Origin: an uncultured Winogradskyella sp.
GTDB lineage: Bacteria > Bacteroidota > Bacteroidia > Flavobacteriales > Flavobacteriaceae
Assembly (NCBI RefSeq): GCF_947501905.1
Contig: NZ_CANMXL010000002.1
Span: 1-64,000, forward strand
DNA length: 64,000 nt
Reading direction: 5' to 3'
Below the pieces are notes generated by a model. That model searched no databases. It was not told where the DNA came from and was given only the letters and a program-made list of their open reading frames with translations. A program made the position numbers and the translations under genes. Positions 1-9,086 of this stretch are shown piece after piece; position 1 is the first letter of the stretch; every line of letters begins with the position of its first letter.

Positions 1-3000
1 TGTGATGATAATACTCCTACGCCTGCTTGTGATACCGCTACAGTAACTATTCAAGTCGTGCCTGATAATGGAAACATTACAGTTGCTAATGATGATGCGT
101 ATAATGGAGAGGTAAATACTGATATTTCTGGTAACGTTACGGATAATGACAATGATCCGGAAGGGGACGACTTTACCGTAACTAGTAATACGAACCCTAG
201 TAATGGTACTGTTACTTTCAATCCTGATGGAAGTGGAAACTTTACATACACACCTAATCCTGGTTTTACAGGCACTGATTCATTTACATATACCATCACG
301 GATGATAACGGGGCTACGGATACTGCTACAGTATATATTACTATTCAGCAAACACCAGATCCAGGAATTGCATTAATAAAAACTGGAATCTTTGTTGATG
401 TAGATCAAGACCAGTGTACAGATGTAAACGAAACTATTGATTATACATTTACTGTGACTAATCAAGGTAACGTACCATTAAGTGCAGTTTCAATCACTGA
501 TCCATTGTTTGAGGCTCCAAATCCAATAGTAAATATTGTATTAGTAAGTGGAGATGATAATTCAGATAATTTATTAGACACAAATGAAACTTGGGTATTT
601 ACAGCAACTTATGCAATTACTCAAGAGAATATTGATGCAGGAAATGTTACTAACCAAGCGACAGTGCAAGGGACGTCAACTGGACCAAATCAAGATATAG
701 TTACTGATTTATCTGACGATGATTCTATAATAGAGAATAATCCAACAGTAACTACGCTTTGTAATTCAGCATCTATAGATTTAGTTAAAGTTGGTGTATT
801 CAATAATGAGAACTTAAATGAATGTTCCGAATTAGGTGAAACTATTTCTTATACTATTACTTTAACTAATACAGGTAATACAAGTTTAGAGAATGTTGTA
901 GTTACTGATTCATTACTAGATAATGCAAATCCAGTTATACCGCTTCAATTTACTTCAGGTGATACTGATAATGATTCTGAATTAGACCCTAATGAAATAT
1001 GGATTTATACAGCAGATTATCCAATTACTGAAATTGACATTGCAGCTCTTGAAGTTGATAATACAGCAGTTGTTACAGCAGTTGATGTATTAAATGGAAA
1101 TAGCGTTACAGATATGGAAGAGGTAACCACAGATTTAGTTGAAGATATGACACCTCCTGATACATCTCAATGTCAGCCTTTAGACGAAACTATTGAATGT
1201 GATGGAAATAATAATGAAACTTTAGCTGATGCATGGAATACTGCCAATATTCAAGCACTATTAAACTGTGCTACAGATAATTGTGATGACAACTTTACTG
1301 TAACATCTAATTATGATTATGCCAACCTAGTTATTTCTTGTGGGGCAGCTGGAACAATTGATGTTATTTATACATTAACTGATGTACAGAATAATTCAAG
1401 TACATTTAATGCAACTTTCACTATTGAAGATAACACAGCTCCTGTAATTGATACATTACCTGCGGAATCAACTATAGATTGCCCAGACACACCTAGCTTT
1501 GCTACAGCTACAGCTACAGATGCTTGTGGTAGTGACTTTACATTAACTTTTGATGATGTAACTACACCTGGTAATTGTGCTGGAAACTATACAGTAACTC
1601 GTACATGGACGGCTACTGATGAATGTGGTAATTCTTCAACTGCAACTCAAGTTATAAATGTTCAAGATATTACTGCACCAGAATTAATAGTTCCTGCAGA
1701 TGTCACTGTAGAATGCTCTGATGATTCTTCTACAACGGCTACGGGTACTGCTACAGCTACTGATAACTGTGCAACAACTATTGATATTGTTTTCAATGAT
1801 GTAACAACGCCTGGTAACTGTACTGGTAACTTTACTATTACACGTACTTGGACGGCTACGGATGAGTGTGGTAACGCAACATCTTTAGATCAAGTGATTA
1901 CGGTTCAAGATACTACTGCTCCGGAATTAACAATTCCTGCGGATGTCACTGTAGAATGCTCTGATGATTCTTCTACAACTGGTACTGGTACGGCTACGGC
2001 TACTGATAACTGTGCAACAACTATTGATGTTGTTTTCAATGATGTAACAACGCCTGGTAACTGTACTGGTAACTTTACTATTACACGTACTTGGACGGCT
2101 ACAGATGAGTGTGGTAACGCAACATCTTTAGATCAAGTGATTACGGTTCAAGATACTACTGCTCCGGAATTAACAATTCCTGCGGATGTCACTGTAGAAT
2201 GTTCTGATGATTCTTCTACAACGGCTACGGGTACTGCTACAGCTACTGATAACTGTGCTACAACTATTGATGTTGTTTTCAATGATGTAACAACGCCTGG
2301 TAACTGTCCTGGTAACTTTACTATTACACGTACTTGGACGGCTACGGATGAGTGTGGTAACGCAACATCTTTAGACCAAGTGATTACGGTTCAAGATACT
2401 ACTGCTCCGGAATTAACAATTCCTGCAGATGTCACTGTAGAATGTTCTGATGATTCTTCTACAACGGCTACGGGTACTGCTACAGCTACTGATAACTGTG
2501 CTACAACTATTGATGTTGTTTTCAATGATGTAACAACGCCTGGTAACTGTCCTGGTAACTTTACTATTACACGTACTTGGACGGCTACGGATGAGTGTGG
2601 TAACGCAACATCTTTAGACCAAGTGATTACGGTTCAAGATACTACTGCACCAGAGATTACTAATCCTGATGGAGACTTAGATGTAACTATAGAATGTTCT
2701 GATACAGATGCATTAGATAACGCACTTAATTTAGTACCAACTGTTACAGACAATTGCTCTAATAATATTACAACTACTTTAGTTAGTGACGATACAGTTC
2801 AAGATCCAGATTGTGCAAATGCTTCTGTTAGAACAAGAACATGGACATTTGATGATGGATGTGGTAATATTTCTGAAGAATTCACTCAAGTGATTACTAT
2901 AGTTGACACTACAGCTCCAGTATTAATTACTACAGATTTTGATGAAAATATCAGTGCTTCATGTGACGCAATACCTGAAATACCAGAGTTAATGTTCGAA

Positions 3001-3720
3001 GACAATTGTTCTACAGATGTTACTGTAGTATTTGATGAGCAAATAAACTTCTTCCCAAATACTGATGATTACGAAATTGTTAGAGATTGGACAGTTGATG
3101 ACGGTTGTGGTAATACAGCAGTATTTACACAATTAATCTCTGTAACTACTCCAACTATTGACGCAATTGATGGTGATAGATGTATAGATGACGGTGTAAT
3201 TAACTTATTCGATTTCTTACAAGGTAATGTAGATACAAGTGGTACATGGTCTATAGTAATAGGAAATGGAATTAATCTTAACGGAAGCTTATTTGACCCT
3301 CAAGATGGTGGCGAAGTAAATGATATATATACATTTAGATATACTATAGATGGTACTTGTAATACTCAAGTAGATGTAAATGTAACCTTAAATGACGATT
3401 GTATTGTTCTTCCTTGTGGAGAAGAAGATGTAAATATCTCTAAAACAGTTACTGCTAATGGTGATGGTGTAAATGAATTCTTCCAAATTACAGGTGTAGA
3501 AACTTGTGGATTTGTAACAGAAGTACAAATATTTAACCGTTGGGGTGCTGTAGTATACAAAAACAATAACTACCAAAATGATTGGAGTGGACAAACAATA
3601 CGTTCATCTGTTGGTAGCTCTGGAAATGTCCCAACTGGAACATACTATTATGTAGTAACACTAAGAAATAGTGGTTTAGAACCATTTGCTGGTCCTATTT
3701 ACGTAGTCACTGGCAATTAA
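1..3720 (+). CDS. T9SS type B surface adhesin, 3' part (gliding-motility-associated CHU_C domain)
   Basis: The reading frame is open at the first base, so the gene starts before the window; 1239 codons are visible. In order they hold a cadherin-like/tandem-95 type Ig domain (about residues 20-115), two DUF11/DUF7507-like adhesive domains starting IALIKTG and IDLVKVG, then a run of about 80-residue HYR-like modules ending DECGN..QVITVQD, and a C-terminal CHU_C domain with FNRWGAVVY and GTYYYVV. The CHU_C domain is known as the type B signal for type IX secretion, so the protein is inferred to be exported and carried on the cell surface. DxDxD patterns suggest calcium binding. The PorP/SprF gene follows 23 bp downstream, as in sprB-sprF loci. 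Identity as SprB itself is not claimed. Confidence 0.93.
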   Translation, partial: CDDNTPTPACDTATVTIQVVPDNGNITVANDDAYNGEVNTDISGNVTDNDNDPEGDDFTVTSNTNPSNGTVTFNPDGSGNFTYTPNPGFTGTDSFTYTITDDNGATDTATVYITIQQTPDPGIALIKTGIFVDVDQDQCTDVNETIDYTFTVTNQGNVPLSAVSITDPLFEAPNPIVNIVLVSGDDNSDNLLDTNETWVFTATYAITQENIDAGNVTNQATVQGTSTGPNQDIVTDLSDDDSIIENNPTVTTLCNSASIDLVKVGVFNNENLNECSELGETISYTITLTNTGNTSLENVVVTDSLLDNANPVIPLQFTSGDTDNDSELDPNEIWIYTADYPITEIDIAALEVDNTAVVTAVDVLNGNSVTDMEEVTTDLVEDMTPPDTSQCQPLDETIECDGNNNETLADAWNTANIQALLNCATDNCDDNFTVTSNYDYANLVISCGAAGTIDVIYTLTDVQNNSSTFNATFTIEDNTAPVIDTLPAESTIDCPDTPSFATATATDACGSDFTLTFDDVTTPGNCAGNYTVTRTWTATDECGNSSTATQVINVQDITAPELIVPADVTVECSDDSSTTATGTATATDNCATTIDIVFNDVTTPGNCTGNFTITRTWTATDECGNATSLDQVITVQDTTAPELTIPADVTVECSDDSSTTGTGTATATDNCATTIDVVFNDVTTPGNCTGNFTITRTWTATDECGNATSLDQVITVQDTTAPELTIPADVTVECSDDSSTTATGTATATDNCATTIDVVFNDVTTPGNCPGNFTITRTWTATDECGNATSLDQVITVQDTTAPELTIPADVTVECSDDSSTTATGTATATDNCATTIDVVFNDVTTPGNCPGNFTITRTWTATDECGNATSLDQVITVQDTTAPEITNPDGDLDVTIECSDTDALDNALNLVPTVTDNCSNNITTTLVSDDTVQDPDCANASVRTRTWTFDDGCGNISEEFTQVITIVDTTAPVLITTDFDENISASCDAIPEIPELMFEDNCSTDVTVVFDEQINFFPNTDDYEIVRDWTVDDGCGNTAVFTQLISVTTPTIDAIDGDRCIDDGVINLFDFLQGNVDTSGTWSIVIGNGINLNGSLFDPQDGGEVNDIYTFRYTIDGTCNTQVDVNVTLNDDCIVLPCGEEDVNISKTVTANGDGVNEFFQITGVETCGFVTEVQIFNRWGAVVYKNNNYQNDWSGQTIRSSVGSSGNVPTGTYYYVVTLRNSGLEPFAGPIYVVTGN
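1681..2652 (+). repeat. Four tandem 243-bp coding repeats in the adhesin
   Basis: Four consecutive units start at 1681, 1924, 2167 and 2410, exactly 243 bp (81 codons) apart, and differ by only a few bases. Each encodes one HYR-like module that runs from ELTIPADVTVEC to VQDTTAP. A diverged 79-residue relative lies just upstream, and more diverged modules lie downstream. The near-identity at silent sites points to recent duplication or gene conversion. The unit number is likely to vary between strains and is prone to assembly collapse. Confidence 0.95.
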
Positions 3721-3743
3721 TAAAAAAGTAAAAACTGATACCT

Positions 3744-4661
3744 ATGAAGTTAAATAAATTTTACGGCATTGCATTTATGTTACTGTTAACATCAGTAACC
3801 TTTGCTCAACAGCTTCCGCAGTTTACGCAGTATATGTTTAATACCATTTCTATAAATCCTGCTTATGCTGGATCTAGAGAAACATTAAGCGCTGTTGGAT
3901 TGCACAGAAGTCAATGGGTAGGTCTTGAGGGTGGTCCCCAAACTCAGACACTATCTATACACGCGCCGTTGCGAAATGAAAAAGTTGGTCTAGGACTATC
4001 TGTAATTAATGACGAACTTGGATTTGAGAATTTCCAATATGTTTATGCAGATTTTTCATATACTATACAAACTGGTGTAAATACCAAATTAGCCTTTGGA
4101 CTAAAAGGTGGTGTTACTGCTTATAACCTTGATGGTGACTATCAAGCATCAGAAGCTCAAGATCCATTAATTTTTGGATTCGAAGACCGTCTTGATTTTA
4201 ATATAGGTGCTGGTGTGTATTGGCATAGTGATAGATGGTATGTTGGACTTTCTGCTCCAAGAATTTTTACTAACGAATATACTGGCCAAGGTACTTTTGA
4301 AGCTCTTGAAAGAGTAAGTTACTACTTTACGGGTGGTTATGTTTTTGATTTAAGCGAAAGCGTAAAGCTAAAGCCTTCTACCCTATTAAAAGCTACTAAC
4401 GGTGCGCCTTTGTCATTTGATATTTCTGCTAATTTCTTATTTAACGAAAAATTTTGGATTGGTGGTGGATACCGAATTAATGAACAAGCAGCAGCAATTG
4501 GCGGAATTGCAGACTTTCAAGTCTCAAAACAATTACGTATTGGATATGCTTACGAATACCCGATTTCTGATATAAGGCCATTTACTAGTGGTACTCATGA
4601 AATTTTATTAATGTTCGAAATATTTAAGAGTCGTAGAATTAAATCACCAAGATACTTCTAA
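3744..4661 (+). CDS. PorP/SprF family type IX secretion membrane protein
   Basis: The protein has 305 residues, the usual family size. A signal peptide ends at about residue 21 (TFA-QQ). The family hallmark follows at the mature N-terminus: LPQFTQYMFNTISINPAYAGSR, read here in two parts, LPQFTQYMFN and ISINPAYAGSR. The rest is aromatic-rich alternating beta strands of an outer-membrane barrel. Family members are known to be needed for secretion or surface attachment of type B (CHU_C) cargo. The gene follows the adhesin by 23 bp and precedes the OmpA gene, so it is inferred to be the dedicated partner of the upstream adhesin. One operon is likely. Confidence 0.93.
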   Translation: MKLNKFYGIAFMLLLTSVTFAQQLPQFTQYMFNTISINPAYAGSRETLSAVGLHRSQWVGLEGGPQTQTLSIHAPLRNEKVGLGLSVINDELGFENFQYVYADFSYTIQTGVNTKLAFGLKGGVTAYNLDGDYQASEAQDPLIFGFEDRLDFNIGAGVYWHSDRWYVGLSAPRIFTNEYTGQGTFEALERVSYYFTGGYVFDLSESVKLKPSTLLKATNGAPLSFDISANFLFNEKFWIGGGYRINEQAAAIGGIADFQVSKQLRIGYAYEYPISDIRPFTSGTHEILLMFEIFKSRRIKSPRYF

Positions 4662-4674
4662 AATGCAGTTTACT

Positions 4675-6594
4675 ATGAAAACAAGACTAATTTTAATACT
4701 ATTTACACTCTGTTTTTCTTCAAGCTTTGCACAGTTGAAGTTAGCTGATAAGTTTTTTAAAGGCTATAGTTATATCAAAGCTATTGAGCTTTACGAAATA
4801 GCTGTCGAAAAAGGTGATAGTTCAATGCACGTCTTAACAAGGTTAGGTGATGCATATTATAACAATACAAATACTGAGAAATCTGCTTTATGGTATGGAC
4901 TTGCAGCAGATAAGTATGAAGACAAATTAGAGTCTGAATACCTCTTTAAGTATATTCAATCTTTAGTAAGTACTAAGCAATATGACAAAGCTAAATTATG
5001 GGTACAGAAACTAAAAGATAAGCAAAGTGAAGATTCTGAAGCTAATAAATATATTACCGAAAACTTTGATGTCTATACAGTGACGGGTAATGTAGATGAG
5101 AGACGAATCATTAAACTAAACAATCTAAATTTTAATACTGAATATTCAGATTTTGGTGCTTATGTAAAAGATAATACACTTTATTTTGCATCTTCAAGAG
5201 ATGCGTCTTCTGGAGTTTATGATTGGAACAAAGAACCATTCTTAGATCTTTATCAAGTAGAGATTAATCGAGGAAACAAATCTATTAGTTTTGATGCACC
5301 TCAAAAAATTTCGGCTAGTAAGGTAAATACGGACTATCATGAGGCAAATATTGCTATTACTAATGATGGAAAAACATTATACTTTACTAGAGATAATCTA
5401 ACCAAAAGAAACAGATTAGAATACACAAAAGATGGTACAACGCATTTAGAGTTATATAAAGCAACTTTAAATGAAGAAAACAATCAATGGGAAAATCTTG
5501 AAGCACTTCCTTTTAATGATGATGTTTTTTCTACAGGTCACCCAGCTTTAAGCCCAGACAATAAACAATTATATTTTGCATCTGACCGTGAAGGTGGTTA
5601 TGGCGCTTCAGATATCTATGTAGTAGATATTAATGAAGACGGCACATATTCAGAACCTCGCAATCTTGGCGAAAACATTAACACAGCTGGTCGAGAATTA
5701 TTTCCTTCTATTGATAATGATGGCACATTTTATTACTCTTCTGATGGTCTAATTAACTACGGGCTTTTAGATATCTACAAATCAGATATTTTAAGCAATC
5801 CTGATGCTAAAAGCGAAAATATCGGTGAGCCTTTTAATACTGGTTATGATGATTTTAGTTATGTGTTTAATTCAGACACCAAAGAAGGTTACTTGTCTTC
5901 TAATAGAGAAGGTGGAAAAGGTGGAGATGACATCTATAGCTTTAATTCTTATGTGTGCGAGCAAACCATTGAAGGTGTTGTAAGAGATGAGTTAACAAAT
6001 GAGGTTATACCTGGTGCAACTGTAAGATTAATTGATGATTCTGGTAAGGTGATTTCTGAGCTCACAACTGATGACCAAGGAAGTTATAAATTTGAGAAAA
6101 CGCTATGCGAAAAAACATTCACTGTAGTAGGCTCAAAATCTGATTATAAAGATGACCAAAAAACGGTTACGACTTCTGATGAAAATGAAAAAGTAAACAT
6201 GGCCGACTTATTGTTAACGCCACTAATTATAGATAACCAAATTGTAATAAATCCTATTTTCTTTGATTTCGATAAATGGAACATAAGAACAGATGCACAA
6301 TTTGAATTAGAAAACATTGTAGATGTGATGCGTAGACACCCAACAATGGTTATTAAAATAGAATCTCATACAGATAGCCGTGGTGGAGAGCGTTATAACA
6401 TGAGACTCTCAGACAGACGTGCAAAATCTACTAGAGATTATATTATATCCCGTGGTATTGAAGCTAATAGAATTGAGAGTGCTATCGGTTACGGTGAATC
6501 TCAACTATTAAACAGATGTTCTAACGGTGTAAAATGTAGTAAAGAAGAACACCAACTTAACAGACGTTCTTACTTCTATATATTACAAGACTAA
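4675..6594 (+). CDS. OmpA family protein with PD40 beta-propeller and carboxypeptidase-like domain
   Basis: An ATG at 4663 is also possible; I chose 4675 because it begins a clean signal peptide (MKTRLILILF...SFAQ). After the signal come TPR-like helices (about residues 20-130). Next are WD40-like PD40 repeats with LYFASDREGGYGASDIY and GYLSSNREGGKGGDDIY, then a carboxypeptidase-regulatory beta-sandwich (TIEGVVRDELTNEVIPGATV). The C-terminal OmpA domain carries FFDFDKWNIR and SHTDSRGG and would bind peptidoglycan. Such proteins commonly follow PorP/SprF genes in Bacteroidota. It is inferred to anchor the surface apparatus to the cell wall. The gene begins about one base after the upstream stop, so it is in the same operon. 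Confidence 0.9.
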   Translation: MKTRLILILFTLCFSSSFAQLKLADKFFKGYSYIKAIELYEIAVEKGDSSMHVLTRLGDAYYNNTNTEKSALWYGLAADKYEDKLESEYLFKYIQSLVSTKQYDKAKLWVQKLKDKQSEDSEANKYITENFDVYTVTGNVDERRIIKLNNLNFNTEYSDFGAYVKDNTLYFASSRDASSGVYDWNKEPFLDLYQVEINRGNKSISFDAPQKISASKVNTDYHEANIAITNDGKTLYFTRDNLTKRNRLEYTKDGTTHLELYKATLNEENNQWENLEALPFNDDVFSTGHPALSPDNKQLYFASDREGGYGASDIYVVDINEDGTYSEPRNLGENINTAGRELFPSIDNDGTFYYSSDGLINYGLLDIYKSDILSNPDAKSENIGEPFNTGYDDFSYVFNSDTKEGYLSSNREGGKGGDDIYSFNSYVCEQTIEGVVRDELTNEVIPGATVRLIDDSGKVISELTTDDQGSYKFEKTLCEKTFTVVGSKSDYKDDQKTVTTSDENEKVNMADLLLTPLIIDNQIVINPIFFDFDKWNIRTDAQFELENIVDVMRRHPTMVIKIESHTDSRGGERYNMRLSDRRAKSTRDYIISRGIEANRIESAIGYGESQLLNRCSNGVKCSKEEHQLNRRSYFYILQD

Positions 6595-6628
6595 TCATAC
6601 AAATAATTAATCCGCTTACAATAAAAAT

Positions 6629-6655
6629 AGCTCAGCAAATCGCTGGGCTTTTTTA
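6629..6655 (+). terminator. Rho-independent terminator after the adhesin operon
   Basis: An 8-bp stem (AGCTCAGC with GCTGGGCT, one G-T pair) and a 5-base loop are followed by a run of T. It lies 35 bp after the OmpA stop codon and closes the three-gene unit. Confidence 0.85.
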
Positions 6656-6800
6656 TTACTGCTATGGTATTAGAAAAAGAATTAAATTTACCATAAGCAG
6701 CAACGAATTTACCTTTTATCTACTTATTTTTAGAATAGCAATAATATAAATCACTAAATAGTAATTTGATAAAAACTTTCAGATAAGAACAAAAATCAAT

Positions 6801-7358
6801 ATGCAAATCTTACTTCAGGAAATAAGTAAAAGATGTTTTTTAAGCCCAGAATTACAACAAAGAATTAAGAAGTGCTTTGAAGAAAAGAATGTGAAAAAAG
6901 GAGAAAAAATCCTAGTACAGGGAAACAAAGCTAATCACCTCTATTTCGTTAAAAAAGGAGTTTTACATAACTACTACTACCATGATGGCAAGCAAATATC
7001 CTCTTGGTTCTACAACGAAAACCTGTTTATAACGTCATGGTATAGCTTTTATGCTCAAAAATCAAGCTTTGAGGAAATTGAATGTTTAGAGAATTGCACT
7101 TTATTTCAAATAAGTTATAAAGATTATCAGAAATTAATAGCAGATTTTCCAGCATTTGGAAACTTTGCTCGACTGCTTGCCGAAGAGATGCTTACATTTA
7201 TTGATGAGTTTTCAAAAGGCTGGTCTTTTCTATCTGCCAGCGAAAAGTATAAATTATTACTTACTTATTTCCCTGATATTGAATTAAGAGTAAAGCTTGG
7301 ATATATTGCATCCTTCCTAGGAATTTCACAAGAAACTCTTAGCAGAATCAGAAAATAA
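6801..7358 (+). CDS. Crp/Fnr family transcriptional regulator
   Basis: The protein has 185 residues. An N-terminal cyclic-nucleotide-binding-type beta barrel (about 20-115) contains KKGEKILVQGNKANHLYFVKKGVL. The short C-terminal helix-turn-helix (VKLGYIASFLGISQETLSRIRK, read as LGYIASFLGIS and ETLSRIRK) ends the protein right after the recognition helix, typical of the Bacteroidota branch of this family. There are no Fnr-type cysteine clusters, so oxygen sensing through Fe-S is unlikely. It is probably a DNA-binding sensor with an unknown ligand. The next gene starts 20 bp downstream, and the block to 9836 may be under its control (inference). Confidence 0.85.
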   Translation: MQILLQEISKRCFLSPELQQRIKKCFEEKNVKKGEKILVQGNKANHLYFVKKGVLHNYYYHDGKQISSWFYNENLFITSWYSFYAQKSSFEEIECLENCTLFQISYKDYQKLIADFPAFGNFARLLAEEMLTFIDEFSKGWSFLSASEKYKLLLTYFPDIELRVKLGYIASFLGISQETLSRIRK

Positions 7359-7378
7359 AATTTTAGTAATTTTCATTT

Positions 7379-7621
7379 ATGAAACACTGGAAAACTATTT
7401 TAGCTCTTATTTTTATGGCTTTAGCCATTTACTTTGATTGGCAATGGTTTTGGGCCATTTTTATTTTGCTTGGACTGTTAAATATGCTTAAAAGTAAAAA
7501 CATTCATTTCGTGGAAGAGGTCTCTAGAGGGGATTCTCCAAAACTATATTGGTTCATGATTGTCATTTGGTCATTACTTGCCCTTTATTCAATTTTAAGT
7601 TATTTGAAGATTTTGACATAA
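7379..7621 (+). CDS. Small inner-membrane protein of unknown function
   Basis: This 80-residue protein has two hydrophobic stretches at the N-terminus (about 6-36, possibly one hairpin) and one near the C-terminus (about 58-78), separated by a polar segment SKNIHFVEEVSRGDSP. I recognise no family. It lies 20 bp after the Crp/Fnr gene and 51 bp before a secreted protein, so it is probably co-transcribed. Its coding nature is supported by gene packing and a clean membrane pattern, not by homology I can name. Confidence 0.65.
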   Translation: MKHWKTILALIFMALAIYFDWQWFWAIFILLGLLNMLKSKNIHFVEEVSRGDSPKLYWFMIVIWSLLALYSILSYLKILT

Positions 7622-7672
7622 GTCAAAAAATATGATTACAAACAGTCTCATTTTTGTAAAAATATTTAACAC

Positions 7673-8191
7673 ATGAAAAATTCAACATTACTATTTAGAA
7701 GCTTAGCAACTATAATTTTTATTGCTGGTACTGCTCATTTAGCAGGTTATACCTTTCAAAAAAATGACATTGATTATAATTACCAAGAATCCACTGATTC
7801 AAATAAAGAAAACCTTCTCACTAAAGATGAAAAATCCAAATCGAAAAACAATCCAGAAACTGATTATATCGTTGGAAAATGGAAAGTAAATTATAACACC
7901 GAAGATTTTAATGGAGCTGTTTTCTATACCATTAAAAAAGAAGGGGGAAATTTTAATGCATACTCTTATCAGTATCAAGATAAAAATGGCAACTCAGAAA
8001 AAGCTGAAGGTCTTAAAACTTTGATTATTAAAAGCTTTGATGGTTACCAAGGTAAAGGCGTTTATACAATTGAATACGAACAACAACAATACCAGGTTGA
8101 TTGCCAAATTGATATGGTAGATGAAAATACTTTTAAGTTGAGCTATGACTATTATGGTTATAGTGATGTAGAAACCTGGAAAAGAAAATAG
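7673..8191 (+). CDS. Secreted or membrane-anchored protein of unknown function
   Basis: The 172-residue protein has an N-terminal hydrophobic segment (residues about 8-26) that is a signal peptide or anchor. A lysine-, serine- and asparagine-rich linker follows. A beta-rich domain from about residue 65 contains IVGKWKVNYNT and ends DVETWKRK. The GKW...W pattern is lipocalin-like but too weak for a family call. The stop lies two bases before the hydroxylase start, so the two are translationally close and probably one transcript. Confidence 0.65.
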   Translation: MKNSTLLFRSLATIIFIAGTAHLAGYTFQKNDIDYNYQESTDSNKENLLTKDEKSKSKNNPETDYIVGKWKVNYNTEDFNGAVFYTIKKEGGNFNAYSYQYQDKNGNSEKAEGLKTLIIKSFDGYQGKGVYTIEYEQQQYQVDCQIDMVDENTFKLSYDYYGYSDVETWKRK

Positions 8192-8193
8192 TT

Positions 8194-9078
8194 ATGATAG
8201 AATTCTTGTCAAAAAAACTCGATTGGATAGATGTAGAATATTGGTTTTACATCTTAAATGACTTAAGCTTAGTGTATATCATTGTTCCTTTTTTTGTATT
8301 AGAGTTAGTTAGGTACGCCTATTTGAAAAAATTAGACAAAAATTTAATTTTAGATAGTGTAGCAAATCTTATAACATTTGGAGCATTTTTCTTAATAGAA
8401 ATCATTCTGGGACTTTTAGCAATAACAAAAGTATATTTTTGGATCTATAACAACTTTAGTTTACCACATTTAGAATTAAACTGGATAACAATCATTACTT
8501 GTTTATTATTAGCCGATTTTGCCTATTATTGGGAACACAGAATGATGCATAGAATTGGCATTGGTTGGGCTACTCATACTGTACACCACAGTTCGCCTCA
8601 TTTTAATATGTCTGTAGCGTACAGATTTGGACCTTTGGATGCAATTATGCCTATACTATTTTCTTTGCCCATTGTTATGTTAGGCTATGATCCTATTTTG
8701 GTATTACTAGCAGAAGTGTTCGTTCAAGTCTTTCAAACCTTATTGCATACAGAAATAATAGGTAAGCTTATAAAACCCGTAGAATATATTTTCAATACGC
8801 CATCACATCATCGTGTTCATCATGGCTCAAATCGACAGTATTGGGATAAAAACTATGCTGGTATTTTAATAATTTGGGATAGAATGTTTGGTACTTTCGA
8901 GCCCGAAGTAGAAAAAGTTCGTTATGGAATTTCGGAGCCTCTAAATAGTAACAACCCTATAAAAGTATTTTTTCATGGAATTATACGCCTAGCTAGGAAA
9001 TTAAAAAAAGTAAATGGGTTTAAAAATAAACTTTTGGTTTTTATAAAGCCACCTGATTGGATGCCAACAAATAAATAG
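8194..9078 (+). CDS. Sterol desaturase / fatty acid hydroxylase superfamily membrane protein
   Basis: The protein has 294 residues and several membrane segments. The histidine clusters that bind the di-iron centre are all visible: HRMMH (115-119), HTVHH (128-132), a lone H185 in LLHTE and HHRVHH (205-210). Such enzymes use O2 to hydroxylate or desaturate lipid-like substrates in the membrane. The substrate cannot be told from sequence; carotenoid, fatty acid or ether lipid are all possible. The gene starts 2 bases after the upstream stop and is followed 8 bp later by a VOC protein, which points to an operon that modifies a lipid or small molecule. Confidence 0.9.
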   Translation: MIEFLSKKLDWIDVEYWFYILNDLSLVYIIVPFFVLELVRYAYLKKLDKNLILDSVANLITFGAFFLIEIILGLLAITKVYFWIYNNFSLPHLELNWITIITCLLLADFAYYWEHRMMHRIGIGWATHTVHHSSPHFNMSVAYRFGPLDAIMPILFSLPIVMLGYDPILVLLAEVFVQVFQTLLHTEIIGKLIKPVEYIFNTPSHHRVHHGSNRQYWDKNYAGILIIWDRMFGTFEPEVEKVRYGISEPLNSNNPIKVFFHGIIRLARKLKKVNGFKNKLLVFIKPPDWMPTNK

Positions 9079-9086
9079 AGACGACA

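Noticed and set aside
1681..2652. Possible CRISPR-like array from regular repeats
   Set aside because: Repeats are 243 bp, contiguous, in frame and without unique spacers; they encode protein modules.
6656..6800. Extra gene or RNA between the adhesin operon and Crp/Fnr gene
   Set aside because: AT-rich sequence with no reading frame, hairpin or clear promoter beyond the terminator.
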